Positions 1-9,710 of a stretch of DNA of 64,000 bases are shown one piece after another. The notes beneath the pieces are model-generated. The model worked only from the letters and a program-made list of their open reading frames with translations, had not been told where the DNA came from and ran no database searches. Source of the DNA: Holophagaceae bacterium (lineage in GTDB: Bacteria; Acidobacteriota; Holophagae; Holophagales; Holophagaceae); NCBI GenBank assembly GCA_009783055.1, contig WRHW01000001.1:1-64000 (forward strand), in the 5' to 3' direction. Numbering within the stretch: position 1 is the stretch's first letter; every line of letters begins with the position of its first letter. The position numbers were made by a program, and so were the translations under genes.

Positions 1-100
1 TTTGCAAACACGAGCAAAGCCCGTATTTTCAAAAACTTGCGGGCACTGCTTTCGCATTGCCGTTATACCAAGTTACTCCCGTATGGGTGCAACTTGGTAT
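1..100 (-). repeat. 100-nt composite dispersed repeat, copy 1
   Basis: The reverse complement of this stretch aligns without gaps to 48591-48690 with about ten mismatches in 100 nt. It contains a 36-nt palindrome (65-100; arms ATACCAAGTT / AACTTGGTAT) followed by a spacer and a conserved block containing GAAAATACGGGCTTTGCTCG. The window edge may cut the unit. It is non-coding, and resembles a REP/MITE-like element. Confidence 0.8.
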
Positions 101-141
101 AAACCCAAGACCTGTTACCATAGATACAGAAAGGTAAGCGT

Positions 142-408
142 ATGCCAACCATCTCAATGTTTTACGGCATCATAATTCGGATGTTCGCAAATGAGCAAGG
201 GCACAACACGCCTCATCTTCATGCCCTATATGGAAACCATAAGGCAACAATTGATTTCAGTGGCAATATTATCAAAGGAAAACCACTGCCCTCAAAACAA
301 ATGCAACTCGTCCTAGCATGGATAGCAATACACAAAGAAGAATTAGAGGCTAACTGGCTCCTACTTGACAACAATGAACCTCCTTTCAAAATTGATCCCT
401 TGAGATAG
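142..408 (+). CDS. DUF4160 family protein
   Basis: An 88-residue protein with the DUF4160 pattern: an N-terminal MPTISMFYGIIIRMF strand, the segment HNTPHLHALYGNHKATIDF, then a P-x-K--LVLAWI--H-EEL--NW tail. Members usually sit directly before a DUF2442 gene, as here (10 nt gap), and the pair is often suspected to be toxin-antitoxin-like, but its biochemistry is not established. The start has a GAAAGG ribosome site 7 nt upstream. Family assignment is firm; function is unknown. Confidence 0.8.
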   Translation: MPTISMFYGIIIRMFANEQGHNTPHLHALYGNHKATIDFSGNIIKGKPLPSKQMQLVLAWIAIHKEELEANWLLLDNNEPPFKIDPLR

Positions 409-418
409 CGAGGCCCTT

Positions 419-670
419 ATGCAGGAACCCACAATACTAGAACTTGGTTTTCTACCAAACTATATCCTAAAACTACGATTCAGCACCAACGAAACGAAGT
501 ACTTTGATGCTACCGCATGCACAAGAGGCGAATGGGGCAAAGAACTCAAAAACCCAAAGTACTTTGAATTAGCCAGAATTAGCGATGACAGAACATTCAT
601 TGAGTGGCCTAACGGAATTGACATTTGTCCCGACACACTGTATGAAACTAGCTCTTCAACTTGCCCTTAA
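419..670 (+). CDS. DUF2442 family protein
   Basis: An 83-residue partner of the DUF4160 gene. It shows the DUF2442 layout: a short beta-rich N-terminus (LPNYILKLRFSTNETKYFD), a middle LKNPKYFELARIS, then FIEWPNGIDICPDTLYE. The last residues (SSSTCP) are not typical and the protein is slightly short, so the 3' end may have drifted. It is probably cotranscribed with the upstream gene. The family is recognised; the molecular role is not known. Confidence 0.75.
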   Translation: MQEPTILELGFLPNYILKLRFSTNETKYFDATACTRGEWGKELKNPKYFELARISDDRTFIEWPNGIDICPDTLYETSSSTCP

Positions 671-747
671 CTTAGAACCACCAACCAATGTCACAACCTC
701 GAATATTTTCCCTTGAGCCATTGCTGGACCACACGAAAGGAGACGCT

Positions 748-957
748 ATGGGAATCGTAAGTTATGACTTGGACAACCTGCCGCCACTGACGGAAGAACA
801 ACAGGCAAGGCTGGATGCTTTGGCGGCAATGCCAGACGATGAAATTGATTGCTCTGACATCCCGGAAGCAACTGAAGAACAACTTGCCCGTATGCGTCCG
901 TTTCGAGAAGTGGTTGCTGAGTTCAGAGCCCGGCAGAAAGAAAAAGCTTTGGTATGA
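748..957 (+). CDS. small antitoxin-like protein (orphan)
   Basis: The start at 748 is chosen because AAAGGAG lies 5 nt upstream; the longer reading from 688 has no ribosome site. The 69-residue acidic product (MGIVSYDLDNLPPLTEEQQ..., then DDEIDCSDIPEATEEQLAR) resembles the short acidic antitoxins found beside BrnT/RelE-type toxins. No toxin gene follows: the next 190 nt hold only repeats. It is best called an orphan antitoxin-like gene, with the family uncertain. Confidence 0.5.
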   Translation: MGIVSYDLDNLPPLTEEQQARLDALAAMPDDEIDCSDIPEATEEQLARMRPFREVVAEFRARQKEKALV

Positions 958-962
958 GTTTT

Positions 963-980
963 ATACCAAGTTGCACCCAT
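963..980 (+). repeat. half copy of the 36-nt palindrome
   Basis: ATACCAAGTTGCACCCAT matches the left arm of the palindromic family (full copies at 65, 19487, 24909, 47739 and 48591). The right arm is absent. It lies just after the stop of the antitoxin-like gene. Confidence 0.6.
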
Positions 981-1026
981 ACACCTGCTCCCTCCGTTCC
1001 ACCATCTCTAGCTTATACCAGTTCAT

Positions 1027-1062
1027 AGTTTTCAGTTATCAGTTATCAGATGGAAAGCCTGA
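1027..1062 (+). repeat. TTATCAG short repeat cluster
   Basis: Direct repeats of CAGTTATCAG followed by ATGGAAAGCCT. The same composite (TTATCAGTTTTCAGATGGAAAGCCT) recurs near 33380, and related strings occur at 39498-39535 and 52870-52885. All are intergenic. Confidence 0.55.
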
Positions 1063-1149
1063 ACCTGCGCATCTTTGCAGGAGGTATTATCGGATACCGT
1101 CTTTTTAAGCCTTGGTGTTTACATAAAATTCGTTACATGGTCTCTGTTA

Positions 1150-2220
1150 CTAATGTTCTTTCTTTGTCTCTGCACTACCATGCTCAAGGCTCTTTAGCTC
1201 AGCAACTATTCCGGACACCAGGTGGCACTTTTGGGCATACGGGATGAATGCACTCTTAAAGCCATTGATAATAATCTCTTTAATTTCTTCTATGCTAAAA
1301 TCAAGCTCCTGATGCAATCTCCAATACTCGTCGCTCAGGGTTGTGTTGGTGATAAGCCTGTTATCTGTGTTTACAGTCACCCTCATCCCCAAGTCATAGA
1401 ATAGGCGGATGGGATGATCTTCGATCCGCTTGACCACCTTAGATTGCAAATTAGAACTAATGCACATCTCTAATGGGATTCTGTGGTCATTGACATAATT
1501 AACCAATTCTCCGTCCTCTATCAGGCGCACACCATGACCTATGCGGTGCGCCCCGCAGATATGTATCGCCTGATGAACGCTTTTGGGGCCGTATGTCTCG
1601 CCCGCGTGGAGAGTGCAATTGATATTATTTGACGATACTCTTTCAAAGGCATCCTTATACTTTTTGTCTGGAAAGCTCTCCTCGGCTCCTGCCAGGTCAA
1701 ATCCCACCACACCATGATTTTTATAGGCCACGGTGAGGGCGGCAAGGCGGTTTGCCTCTTCAGGGCTGATGTGACGGATGCCACAGATAATCACTCCAGT
1801 CTTAATGCCGTATTTACGCTCGGCTAGTTCTAGCCCCTCCAAAACTGCCGAAACAACTCCAGTTAGGTGCATTCCCTTTCGTAGGTGCAGTATCGGGCTG
1901 TAGCGCACCTCCATATACCTTATGTTTTCGTTTGCAGAATCCTCTGCCAGCTCAAATGCTACCCTAACCAAACTTTCGTAGGTTTGCATAACGGCCAGCG
2001 TTACGTCAAAGGCCTTGAGGTATTCAACTAAATTTTTGCAGTCACTACCCACTTGAACGATGGGACGCAATTTTTCTGGGGTATGGGCAGGCAATCTAAC
2101 CTTGTCTTTTTCTGCCAATTCCAGTATTGTCTCTATGCGAAGGCTACCGTCCAGGTGGACGTGGATGTCTGACTTTGGAAGTCGCTGTATGTCTTTCAAT
2201 GAAAGTTTATGCTTTGACAT
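1150..2220 (-). CDS. add: adenosine deaminase
   Basis: A 356-residue amidohydrolase-superfamily protein that would deaminate adenosine (or deoxyadenosine) to inosine in purine salvage. It carries the family signatures: the metal-binding HVHLDGSLR near residue 20, CTLHAGE near 205, RIGHG shortly after, and VTVNTDN near 290. The usual ending of the last motif is NTDDP; here it is NTDNR, a small departure that could affect specificity. The length is normal. A GGAGGG ribosome site precedes the start. It is divergent from the tautomerase-like gene at 2306. An adenine deaminase-like or other ADA-family specificity cannot be excluded. Confidence 0.85.
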   Translation of the reverse strand: MSKHKLSLKDIQRLPKSDIHVHLDGSLRIETILELAEKDKVRLPAHTPEKLRPIVQVGSDCKNLVEYLKAFDVTLAVMQTYESLVRVAFELAEDSANENIRYMEVRYSPILHLRKGMHLTGVVSAVLEGLELAERKYGIKTGVIICGIRHISPEEANRLAALTVAYKNHGVVGFDLAGAEESFPDKKYKDAFERVSSNNINCTLHAGETYGPKSVHQAIHICGAHRIGHGVRLIEDGELVNYVNDHRIPLEMCISSNLQSKVVKRIEDHPIRLFYDLGMRVTVNTDNRLITNTTLSDEYWRLHQELDFSIEEIKEIIINGFKSAFIPYAQKCHLVSGIVAELKSLEHGSAETKKEH

Positions 2221-2305
2221 TGCTTTTCCCTCCGGTCGTGGTAGACTACTTTCACTGTAAAGTATTTTACGCTTGAAGAATACATTTTACAAAGGAGACT
2301 CATCT

Positions 2306-2890
2306 ATGGCCATAGTCACTATTCAGACACCGCCATTAAATAATATACAAAAGAAGCGCATCGGCGAGAAGTTGCTTGATTCACTCCATAGTGAAGGTGT
2401 GCCAGCACCAACGGTTGTTGTGCTTTTTCGCTCGGAAGATTCTGACATCTACCTGGATGGAGGCTTATTGATAGAAGCCAAGCCACAACAGGTAGCGTCA
2501 ACTCCAAGCCATACAATTACAACCGTATCTAAGCCTGCTCCTCAGGTAATGTCCAGAGAGCAGACCCCAACACCTCGACCTACCCCTCCCCCTCCTCTGC
2601 AAAGGAGCATTCCTGATTATGCAGTGGTAAAAGAAAAGATCAGAAAGATGCTGGTAGATAGTGGTGGTATTTCCAGTTTTCAGGCACAGAGTGGCCTTGC
2701 CTTGAAGGGCTTTGAGGGTGCATCTGCATTGCTCCGCAAAGTATTTGCTGATCTGGAAGCAGAGGGCATCATAGAAAAACAAGGCCAAAAACGAGGCACC
2801 AGGTATGTTCTCAAAGGCATCACTACAACCCAGCCACAACAAGTAGCCCCTGTAATTCTTGTCAAGTCAGAAAAGCCCAGCGGCCAATAG
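2306..2890 (+). CDS. tautomerase-fold-like / winged-helix two-domain protein
   Basis: Start 2306 is set by AAAGGAG 8 nt upstream. The 194-residue product has three parts. Residues 1-55 (MAIVTIQTPPLNNIQKKRIGEKL...) resemble the 4-oxalocrotonate tautomerase fold. A Pro-rich linker (about 75-105) follows. The C-terminal part (about 110-180: VKEKIRKMLVDSGG...LEAEGIIEKQGQKRGTRYVL) looks like a winged-helix DNA-binding domain. Residue 2 is Ala where tautomerases have the catalytic Pro-1, so catalysis is doubtful. It lies 55 nt upstream of S46 peptidase A. It may be a regulator; no exact family is recognised. Confidence 0.55.
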   Translation: MAIVTIQTPPLNNIQKKRIGEKLLDSLHSEGVPAPTVVVLFRSEDSDIYLDGGLLIEAKPQQVASTPSHTITTVSKPAPQVMSREQTPTPRPTPPPPLQRSIPDYAVVKEKIRKMLVDSGGISSFQAQSGLALKGFEGASALLRKVFADLEAEGIIEKQGQKRGTRYVLKGITTTQPQQVAPVILVKSEKPSGQ

Positions 2891-2945
2891 CCAGGTTCCA
2901 GCACTTATAGCCACAAATACTAAATTCTCAACAGGGGATTACACC

Positions 2946-5030
2946 ATGAAACTAAGACAACTTTTATCACTGTTAATCTGCGCCGGCTTTACGGGGATAG
3001 CCTCCGCTGATGAAGGCATGTGGACATTTGACAACCTGCCCATCGCCCAAATAAAGGCAAAGTATGGCTGGGCACCTGATCAAGCATGGCTGGATCACGT
3101 ACGCATGGCCTCCGTTAAATTTCCCGGAGGTTCCGGTGCCTTCGTAAGCCCGGATGGTTTGGCACTTACAAACCACCATGTCGCCCGTGGAGCCATATCC
3201 AGGGTAAGCACACGGGAAAATGACTACGTAAGAGATGGCTTTGTCGCCGCCTCAATGGAACAAGAAATCAAAATCCCCAACTACCAGTTGCGCGTATTGA
3301 TGACGAGCAAAGATGTTTCAGCTCAGGTAAAGGCCGTCGTTTTGCCAAACATGACCCCCGCTCAGGCAAACAAGGCCAGGCGAGATAAGCTGGCTGAAAT
3401 CAGAGCAGAAATAGCCAAAGACACCAGCTTATCCTACGATTCAGTCACTCTATATCAAGGGGGAGAATACTGGATATATGGATACAAAAATTTTTCAGAT
3501 GTAAGGCTTGTTGCCGCCCCGGAAATGCAGGTGGCTGACTTTGGGGGAGCACATGACAACTACACCTTCCCAAGGTGGGGGCTTGACTTTGCCCTCGTCA
3601 GGGTTTATGAAAACGACAAACCCTACAAACCCACCAATTACCTCCCCTGGACTAAGGGTGGCCTCAAGGCCAACGACCTGGTAATAGTATCAGGCCATCC
3701 AGGTTCTACATTTCGCCAACAGACCCTCGCCCAAATGGTGTTTGCCAGAGACTTTAATATTCCTGTAAGAATGCGCTCTCAAGAATGTCAAAAGGCCGCC
3801 ATACTTGAATATGGCAAAACAGGCCCTGATGCGGCCAGGACTGCACGAGAAGCTATCTGGGGCATAGACAACGGCTACAAGCGCATCGCAGGGCAATTAA
3901 TGGGACTCAAAGTTTCTGCCAACATAGAAAAAGTTGCTCGTGAAGAAAAGGAATTGCGAGAAAAAGTTAATGCAGACCCTGCCCTTAGGGCAAGAGTGGG
4001 CGGCAGTTGGGATGAAATTGAAAAAGCAGTCAAGCTAAACAAAGAAATACTGGACTATATCCAATTGTTGGACGGAAGAGGTTCCACCATTTTGGGAACT
4101 GCCATCAACGTGGCGCGTTGGATGTATGAATCCTCCTTACCAGCCTCCCAACGACCTGATATTTCAGATGAGTCCCTGAGGACAAGGAAGGCCGCACTGG
4201 AGCGCGTTCAGCAAAACATCAACATTGAGCTAGACATTGTAAGGCTCCAAGCCGGAATCCAGGAAGCCATCACTGCTCTTGGCCAGCAACATGAGATAGT
4301 AAAGATTTTGACCAACGGCAGACCCGCAGTCGAAGTTGCAAAAAAATTGCTGACAGAAACCCAATTTAACAACCCCGAATTTCGCAAGAACTTACTAGAC
4401 GGCGGAATCAAGGCTCTCGAATCCTCTACCGACCCCCTGATAGTGCTTGCACGAAACATAGATACAAAATCCAGACCATACCGCAAACAATTAGACGAAC
4501 AAGTGAACGCCGTCATTAGCGAACATGCACAACGCATAGCCACAGCAAGGTTTGCCATACACGGCAAGGCCAACTATCCAGACGCAACAGGCACACTACG
4601 CCTAACTTACGGGCCAGTGGCAACCTATCCAGCCAACGGCACACTCATGCAACCCTTCACCACATTTCATGGCCTACTGGATCGACACACTGGCTGGGGA
4701 GGCAACTCTGCAAATGCTGAAGGCGGCCTCTGGACACTACCGCAGAGGTGGCTAGACAAGCTGAGGGATGTAGAACTAACAACCCCCTACAACTTCACCT
4801 ATGCCTGCGACACCGTGGGAGGCAACTCAGGTAGCCCAGTGCTCAACGCCAAAGGCGAGGTTGTTGGCCTCAACTTTGATTCCAACATCGAAGGTCAGGC
4901 TGGCTACTACGTCTACGACGGCAGAACAAAGCGTAGCATTGCAGTAGACGCAAGAGCCATCACCGAATCCCTCAACAAAGTCATGGGCGGTGCCTGGATA
5001 GCCAAAGAACTATTAGACGCAGGGAAATAA
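2946..5030 (+). CDS. S46 family dipeptidyl-peptidase (copy A)
   Basis: A 694-residue secreted serine peptidase of family S46 (DPP7/DPP11 type), which removes dipeptides from oligopeptides in the periplasm. Start 2946 follows an AGGGGAT site and gives a clean signal peptide (MKLRQLLSLLICAGFTGIASA). DEGMWTFDNLP opens the mature chain. Triad regions are visible: His in LTNHHVARG (near 76), Asp in HDNYTFPRW (near 203), Ser in GGNSGSPVLN (near 627). The loop after the Ser reads GLNFDSN, with Ser where copies B and C have Gly. That position is near the S1 specificity residue (Gly in DPP7, Arg in DPP11), so preference may differ. Paralogues are at 42382 and 45655. Confidence 0.9.
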   Translation: MKLRQLLSLLICAGFTGIASADEGMWTFDNLPIAQIKAKYGWAPDQAWLDHVRMASVKFPGGSGAFVSPDGLALTNHHVARGAISRVSTRENDYVRDGFVAASMEQEIKIPNYQLRVLMTSKDVSAQVKAVVLPNMTPAQANKARRDKLAEIRAEIAKDTSLSYDSVTLYQGGEYWIYGYKNFSDVRLVAAPEMQVADFGGAHDNYTFPRWGLDFALVRVYENDKPYKPTNYLPWTKGGLKANDLVIVSGHPGSTFRQQTLAQMVFARDFNIPVRMRSQECQKAAILEYGKTGPDAARTAREAIWGIDNGYKRIAGQLMGLKVSANIEKVAREEKELREKVNADPALRARVGGSWDEIEKAVKLNKEILDYIQLLDGRGSTILGTAINVARWMYESSLPASQRPDISDESLRTRKAALERVQQNINIELDIVRLQAGIQEAITALGQQHEIVKILTNGRPAVEVAKKLLTETQFNNPEFRKNLLDGGIKALESSTDPLIVLARNIDTKSRPYRKQLDEQVNAVISEHAQRIATARFAIHGKANYPDATGTLRLTYGPVATYPANGTLMQPFTTFHGLLDRHTGWGGNSANAEGGLWTLPQRWLDKLRDVELTTPYNFTYACDTVGGNSGSPVLNAKGEVVGLNFDSNIEGQAGYYVYDGRTKRSIAVDARAITESLNKVMGGAWIAKELLDAGK

Positions 5031-5066
5031 TTGCAAACCCCACATGGTTATAAAAAAAGGCTCACT

Positions 5067-8000
5067 TTATATGCAGGTAATGTCAGCATCAAAAGTGCCT
5101 GCTCTGTAGGCGCGTAAATAGTTCATAACAAGGCTGGCGTATTGTGGCCTTTCCCTATTCCAAATTGGGAAAGTGTCGAGTATGTATTGGATTGTGTTTT
5201 CATCTTCTTTTGAGTCAAAGCCATAGGCAAGGAAAAACAGGGCATCGAGTTGGGCTTGTAGCGTGAGGCGGCGTTTTTCGTCCCATTTATATGGCTTGCC
5301 TTTGTATCCATAAGCAGTGGCCATTGGCTTGAGTGCGTCGCAGGTATAGCTCAACTCAAAGGCGCGTGGAGCTATTAGCGATTCCCAACTATGGCCGTGT
5401 ATTGTTTGGGAATAGAAGTCTGGGGGCAGGGCTGGGAGTTGTTCAATGATATATAGCGACAAATGGGATGTTTGGACTTTTTGCCTTGCCACAAAGTCTT
5501 TTACAATAGAGGAATGATCTGCCAGAAAGCATAATCTGAGATTATGACCAATAGTTTCGGGGAATACAAAAAATGGCAGGGTGTTTCCCAAAGCACTATA
5601 AGGCACTGGCGCAGAGACAATAGTCCTAAAGTTAGTCACATTTGTAATATCACGGAAAACAAATAACCATGGTTGACGCTTTGGGTGCTTCTGCATTAGC
5701 TCATCTTCAAGTATGTAGTACTGTGGTGCGGTGAAAAATCTTGGATCAGTAAGTGATTCGCCAAGGGTGGCATTTGCTGACGATTTGTTATGAATGTTGT
5801 CTAGGTTGATCCTAATGCTTGCATAACGGGGATTCCAAAGGTTTACCATTTTCCCTTCAAGCAATGGTACATACCGCCCTTTTGGGGAATTGTAGGTAGG
5901 CAAGCCATCTTTTTTTTCTGGCCAAGCACCAATCTGTTCCAGTTGGGACTTCGTCTTGAAAAGCCCGCTGTCATTAGTCATATGGAATAGTGTTTTGTAT
6001 ACCACTCCCCAAGGATTGTCTTTTGGTTGACCATATTCTAGAGGTGTATGCTTTATCAGTATTGGCACTTTTTCATATATTCGTCTTGTAATTTCTAAAT
6101 CCGTATTCGTCCTGAATACGGGGCATGTCTTGGTGTTCGGATTTAATAGGTCAAAATCTGTGGGTTTGAGGTGCAGGGTGCGCTCATCAATTTCTTCTAT
6201 CCGTTGCAGAAAGCTGGCCGTTGGGATGTATTGGGCATCGTTGTCATTTCCTGACAGCCCAATTAGAGAAAACTTGAATTGGGCGTGGATGTCTGGGAAC
6301 CAATACTTTTTGTTTTCAAAATCATATATGAATGAAAGCCTTTTTTCCGACACCATTTGTCGAAAAAATAGTGCGCTACTTGCATCTGTGCAAATGCCAG
6401 ATGGCACTATAAATCCAGCTTTGCCAGTTTTATTAATTAAACCTAAAGCTCTTTCAACTATCAGACCATATAGGTTTGTGTCGCCGCCTCCAAGCAGGGG
6501 ATATGGCGAATCCTTGGCATGGCAATAATCAAGAAATTGCTGTCTGAGATGACCGGCACGTTGATAATCGTCCCATATCTGTGGCTCATCTGTTGGCAAC
6601 ATCTCAATGGCCTTTTTCCGCATCGCCTGACTTTGCATCAGAGCAATGTGCGGCATTACTTTCTCAAAATATTCATTTTCTTGTAATTTTATCCTCTCCC
6701 ACGGGGGATTAGTTATTACTGCATCGAAGCCCATGTTTTTTTTATTTCTCACTCCGGGATACAGAACAGTTGGAAAGGCAAGTTCCCAATGAAAAAACGC
6801 ATGGTTTGTGCGGTCTTCGATGATATTTTTTATACATGCGTCTAGATGCTCGATGGCCGGTTCCACCTTAGTTTCGGGCGAGGTAATGCGAGATAAAAGG
6901 TTTTCAAATGCGGTGTTGTCAGCCAAAAGTGTTTTGACTATATCAATTGTTTTTCGATTTTTTCCTGTCCCAACAATTTGGGGTTTGTTAGAAAAACCGC
7001 GACTGGTCACACTATCTAACATGATGCGGATGGTCTTAAGTGTCTGTTCTACGTCTGCATATATTTGTTTTGACTGCTCTACTTGTTCTTTGGTTGCATC
7101 TGATAGCCCCATTAGGTTTGACAATTCTTTGATGATCGATTGTGGCCGGAATTTTAATTCGTCTGTAGACATCATGTTGGTTTCTATACCGCTACTGGTT
7201 ACATCTTCGTAGTCTGCTATGTTTGCCCCGATTAGGCTGTTGCCGCACTTTAGGTGGTGGTCAAGAAAACTTAATGGTGCGCCAAGGGTAAAGCTATCTA
7301 GCCAGAGGCTGAGTTTTGCAAGCTCTACTGCCAAGGGGTTGATGTCTACTCCAAAAAGGCATCTCTTCATTAGTAGGCGTTTTAGGAGGTTGAGGTCGTC
7401 TAATTCGGGTTGGATTCGTTTGCAGGAGTCTGATGACATGCCTTGGTCTTTGAGTGAGCCTATTATGTCTGTTCTCTGTTGGCGCAGTAATTTCATAACA
7501 GGATGTTCTTTTGAACTCTTTTTTTGTATTAGTTCATCCTGATGTGAGGCAAGTATTGCAATTATTTTTTCTGTTATGAAGTCTAATGCTGACACAAGAA
7601 AATGACCGGAACCCATTGATGGGTCGAGTACATTTATTTCGAGCAGTTGGTCAAGAATTTCGGCTGATAGTAGCTCTTGTTGCTTTTTATCTTTGCACTT
7701 TAGCCATTGAGCCAGGATTGCGTCTGCTTTTGTTTTACGCTCTTCTAAGATTGGCTCTAATGTATTTTTTACTAAAAATGATACAAGGTCTTCATGTGTG
7801 TAGTACGAGGCTGTATTTCTGCGAGCGTAACTATCATGGGTGATTTCAAATGATTCGCCTGTCTGCACTAGTTTGTAGTCTAGCAAACCTTCATAAAGTG
7901 ATCCTAGTTGCCTTACGCCCAGGTCTTTGAAGTCGATCATTGAATATTCGCCTTCTCTTCCGAGGGCCAGACTGAGGCTATTTATTGCTGGTATCAGGTC

Positions 8001-9197
8001 TGAATCATATATCTTTAGCTGGCTAAGCAGGGGATAGTTTTTGGGGTCAAATAGGCCGCCGTTGTAGTAGGGTAGTTCTAATACGGGGTCGCCACTGTTG
8101 ATTAACTCGAAAAGTGTGTTGAGGTAGTTCCATTTGTGTGGCACTCGCCCTTTTGGTGCTGTGTGGGTTTCTTGTAGTTCTCTTCTTAACTCGGTGAGGC
8201 TAACTTCGCGATAATATTGCTGGTTTACGGGGAGCAAGCCTTTATCTTCGGCATAAAAAAGAAATAGCAAACGGAATAATAGCACTATGGTATTGGCTTC
8301 TAGTGTTTCTATTGTTTTTATTGGTGTGTCGGCAATTGCTTTGCTGGTTTGCCCTGTCCCCCTCCATAGGCCATTAGCTAGTTGGACAAATACGCCTTCT
8401 CTTCCATAAATAACGCTTTCAAGCGAATTGCCTATTTCAATTGCATATTTGTGGGATTCTTCTTTGATTATGTCTAACTGGCATTTGTTGTCGGGTTGGC
8501 GATGAAAGGCTTTTGCTGAGAAAAGCATGAGGAAATATCTAAATCTTGCATAAGGGTCTTCTTTTGTGCCTGTGTAGGCTATTAGGTCTTCTAAGTCTAT
8601 TTCCAGATAGTAATAACTTCTGTTGGCAGAGTATTGGCAGTAGAGCCGCCATTGTTTACCATTTGTCAGGATTGCCCATTTGATTTGGTTATTTGATAAA
8701 ACATGTGCTTTGTCTAAGTAGGTGTTGATTTGCAATACTGGGTTTTGGCCAGTTTCTTCTAAGGCTGATTTTTTTAGGGGGCAATTCCAATACTTTGCTT
8801 CCATGATGGTAATGGCTCTGGTATAAAAAGCCCCCATGTCTTTTTGGTTGTATGCTGTTACTGCGTCTATGCGAGTTTGCTCGTCATAGAACAGGGCATA
8901 ATCGGGTGTGCCGGATTTGACGGTGGTTTCCCTTTTGAATGTGAAGCCAAGCATTTCTGCTACCTTGCTTATCCATTCGCTTCTTGTATCTTCTTCGTTT
9001 TTTTCTATCCTCGCCTTTGAGTAGGATATATATAGGGCTTTGAGCTTTTGATGGATTTCACGGCATTTTTCTTCATCCCAGTATTGGAAGGCTGGTGTGG
9101 AGGTTATTCGCTCAAGAAGATAGTGGTCTGAAAATAGCCCAGTGTTGATAAATGGGTCTTCGGAGAATATTTTGAGTTGGTAGGATTCGGTGGTCAT
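5067..9197 (-). CDS. type IIG restriction-modification enzyme (Eco57I-like)
   Basis: A 1376-residue single-chain restriction and adenine-methylation enzyme. A PD-(D/E)XK-like nuclease core is visible in the N-terminus (TPDYALFYDE near 100, then IMEAKYW near 132). A helical connector follows, then the gamma-class N6A methylase with motif I VLDPSMGSGHFL near 525 and motif IV ITNPPWERI near 829. A C-terminal target-recognition region (about 950-1350) completes it. The length suits the family, and the frame is intact. It stands alone between S46 peptidase A (convergent) and a TA pair (divergent), as expected for a self-contained system. The recognition sequence cannot be read from the sequence. 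Confidence 0.85.
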   Translation of the reverse strand: MTTESYQLKIFSEDPFINTGLFSDHYLLERITSTPAFQYWDEEKCREIHQKLKALYISYSKARIEKNEEDTRSEWISKVAEMLGFTFKRETTVKSGTPDYALFYDEQTRIDAVTAYNQKDMGAFYTRAITIMEAKYWNCPLKKSALEETGQNPVLQINTYLDKAHVLSNNQIKWAILTNGKQWRLYCQYSANRSYYYLEIDLEDLIAYTGTKEDPYARFRYFLMLFSAKAFHRQPDNKCQLDIIKEESHKYAIEIGNSLESVIYGREGVFVQLANGLWRGTGQTSKAIADTPIKTIETLEANTIVLLFRLLFLFYAEDKGLLPVNQQYYREVSLTELRRELQETHTAPKGRVPHKWNYLNTLFELINSGDPVLELPYYNGGLFDPKNYPLLSQLKIYDSDLIPAINSLSLALGREGEYSMIDFKDLGVRQLGSLYEGLLDYKLVQTGESFEITHDSYARRNTASYYTHEDLVSFLVKNTLEPILEERKTKADAILAQWLKCKDKKQQELLSAEILDQLLEINVLDPSMGSGHFLVSALDFITEKIIAILASHQDELIQKKSSKEHPVMKLLRQQRTDIIGSLKDQGMSSDSCKRIQPELDDLNLLKRLLMKRCLFGVDINPLAVELAKLSLWLDSFTLGAPLSFLDHHLKCGNSLIGANIADYEDVTSSGIETNMMSTDELKFRPQSIIKELSNLMGLSDATKEQVEQSKQIYADVEQTLKTIRIMLDSVTSRGFSNKPQIVGTGKNRKTIDIVKTLLADNTAFENLLSRITSPETKVEPAIEHLDACIKNIIEDRTNHAFFHWELAFPTVLYPGVRNKKNMGFDAVITNPPWERIKLQENEYFEKVMPHIALMQSQAMRKKAIEMLPTDEPQIWDDYQRAGHLRQQFLDYCHAKDSPYPLLGGGDTNLYGLIVERALGLINKTGKAGFIVPSGICTDASSALFFRQMVSEKRLSFIYDFENKKYWFPDIHAQFKFSLIGLSGNDNDAQYIPTASFLQRIEEIDERTLHLKPTDFDLLNPNTKTCPVFRTNTDLEITRRIYEKVPILIKHTPLEYGQPKDNPWGVVYKTLFHMTNDSGLFKTKSQLEQIGAWPEKKDGLPTYNSPKGRYVPLLEGKMVNLWNPRYASIRINLDNIHNKSSANATLGESLTDPRFFTAPQYYILEDELMQKHPKRQPWLFVFRDITNVTNFRTIVSAPVPYSALGNTLPFFVFPETIGHNLRLCFLADHSSIVKDFVARQKVQTSHLSLYIIEQLPALPPDFYSQTIHGHSWESLIAPRAFELSYTCDALKPMATAYGYKGKPYKWDEKRRLTLQAQLDALFFLAYGFDSKEDENTIQYILDTFPIWNRERPQYASLVMNYLRAYRAGTFDADITCI

Positions 9198-9425
9198 ATA
9201 GCATCACATTTTTGAGGTAGTAGCGGTATTTATTGCGTTTCAACTTTCCAGTACAAGTATATAGCAACACTACTTTTGGTAGCCCATAATTGCCACGGTT
9301 TTTTGTGTTTACCGTATGTGTCCCATGACACAAGTGGTCAATGGTCAGTTTGGTATAACAATTCAACCAAAACAGTGCTAATCTACCAGTCAGAAACCTT
9401 GAAAGATGATGAAAAGGAATCCGAA

Positions 9426-9710
9426 ATGACCACACAAATCCCAGCAGTTATAGACGAAGCAACTAAAAACCAGTTCGACACAATCTGTACAAATATTGGG
9501 ATACACCCCTCAAACGCAGTTGGCGATCTAATGAAATTCTTTGTCACTTCAAACGGATTACCAGTTCAACACACAATACCCACCATCGGGGACTCTGCTG
9601 GAATCGGCCAAAAAATGTCTCGAAAGGAAGTATTCGGGTTCATGCGAGGCCATTTTGAAATGGCTGACGATTTTGACGCACCTATGGAAGAATTCAAGGA
9701 ATACATGTGA
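9426..9710 (+). CDS. RelB/DinJ-type antitoxin with DUF2281-like tail
   Basis: Start 9426 follows AAGGA; the 94-residue product begins MTTQIPAVIDEATKNQFD. Its N-terminal half has the ribbon-helix-helix look of RelB/DinJ antitoxins (AVGDLMKFFVTSNGLP). Its C-terminus (FGFMRGHFEMADDFDAPMEEFKEYM) is the toxin-binding tail seen in small antitoxins that pair with PIN toxins. It overlaps the PIN gene by 4 nt, so it is translationally coupled. It probably represses its own operon. Related loci are at 25430 and, decayed, at 48362. Confidence 0.8.
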   Translation: MTTQIPAVIDEATKNQFDTICTNIGIHPSNAVGDLMKFFVTSNGLPVQHTIPTIGDSAGIGQKMSRKEVFGFMRGHFEMADDFDAPMEEFKEYM

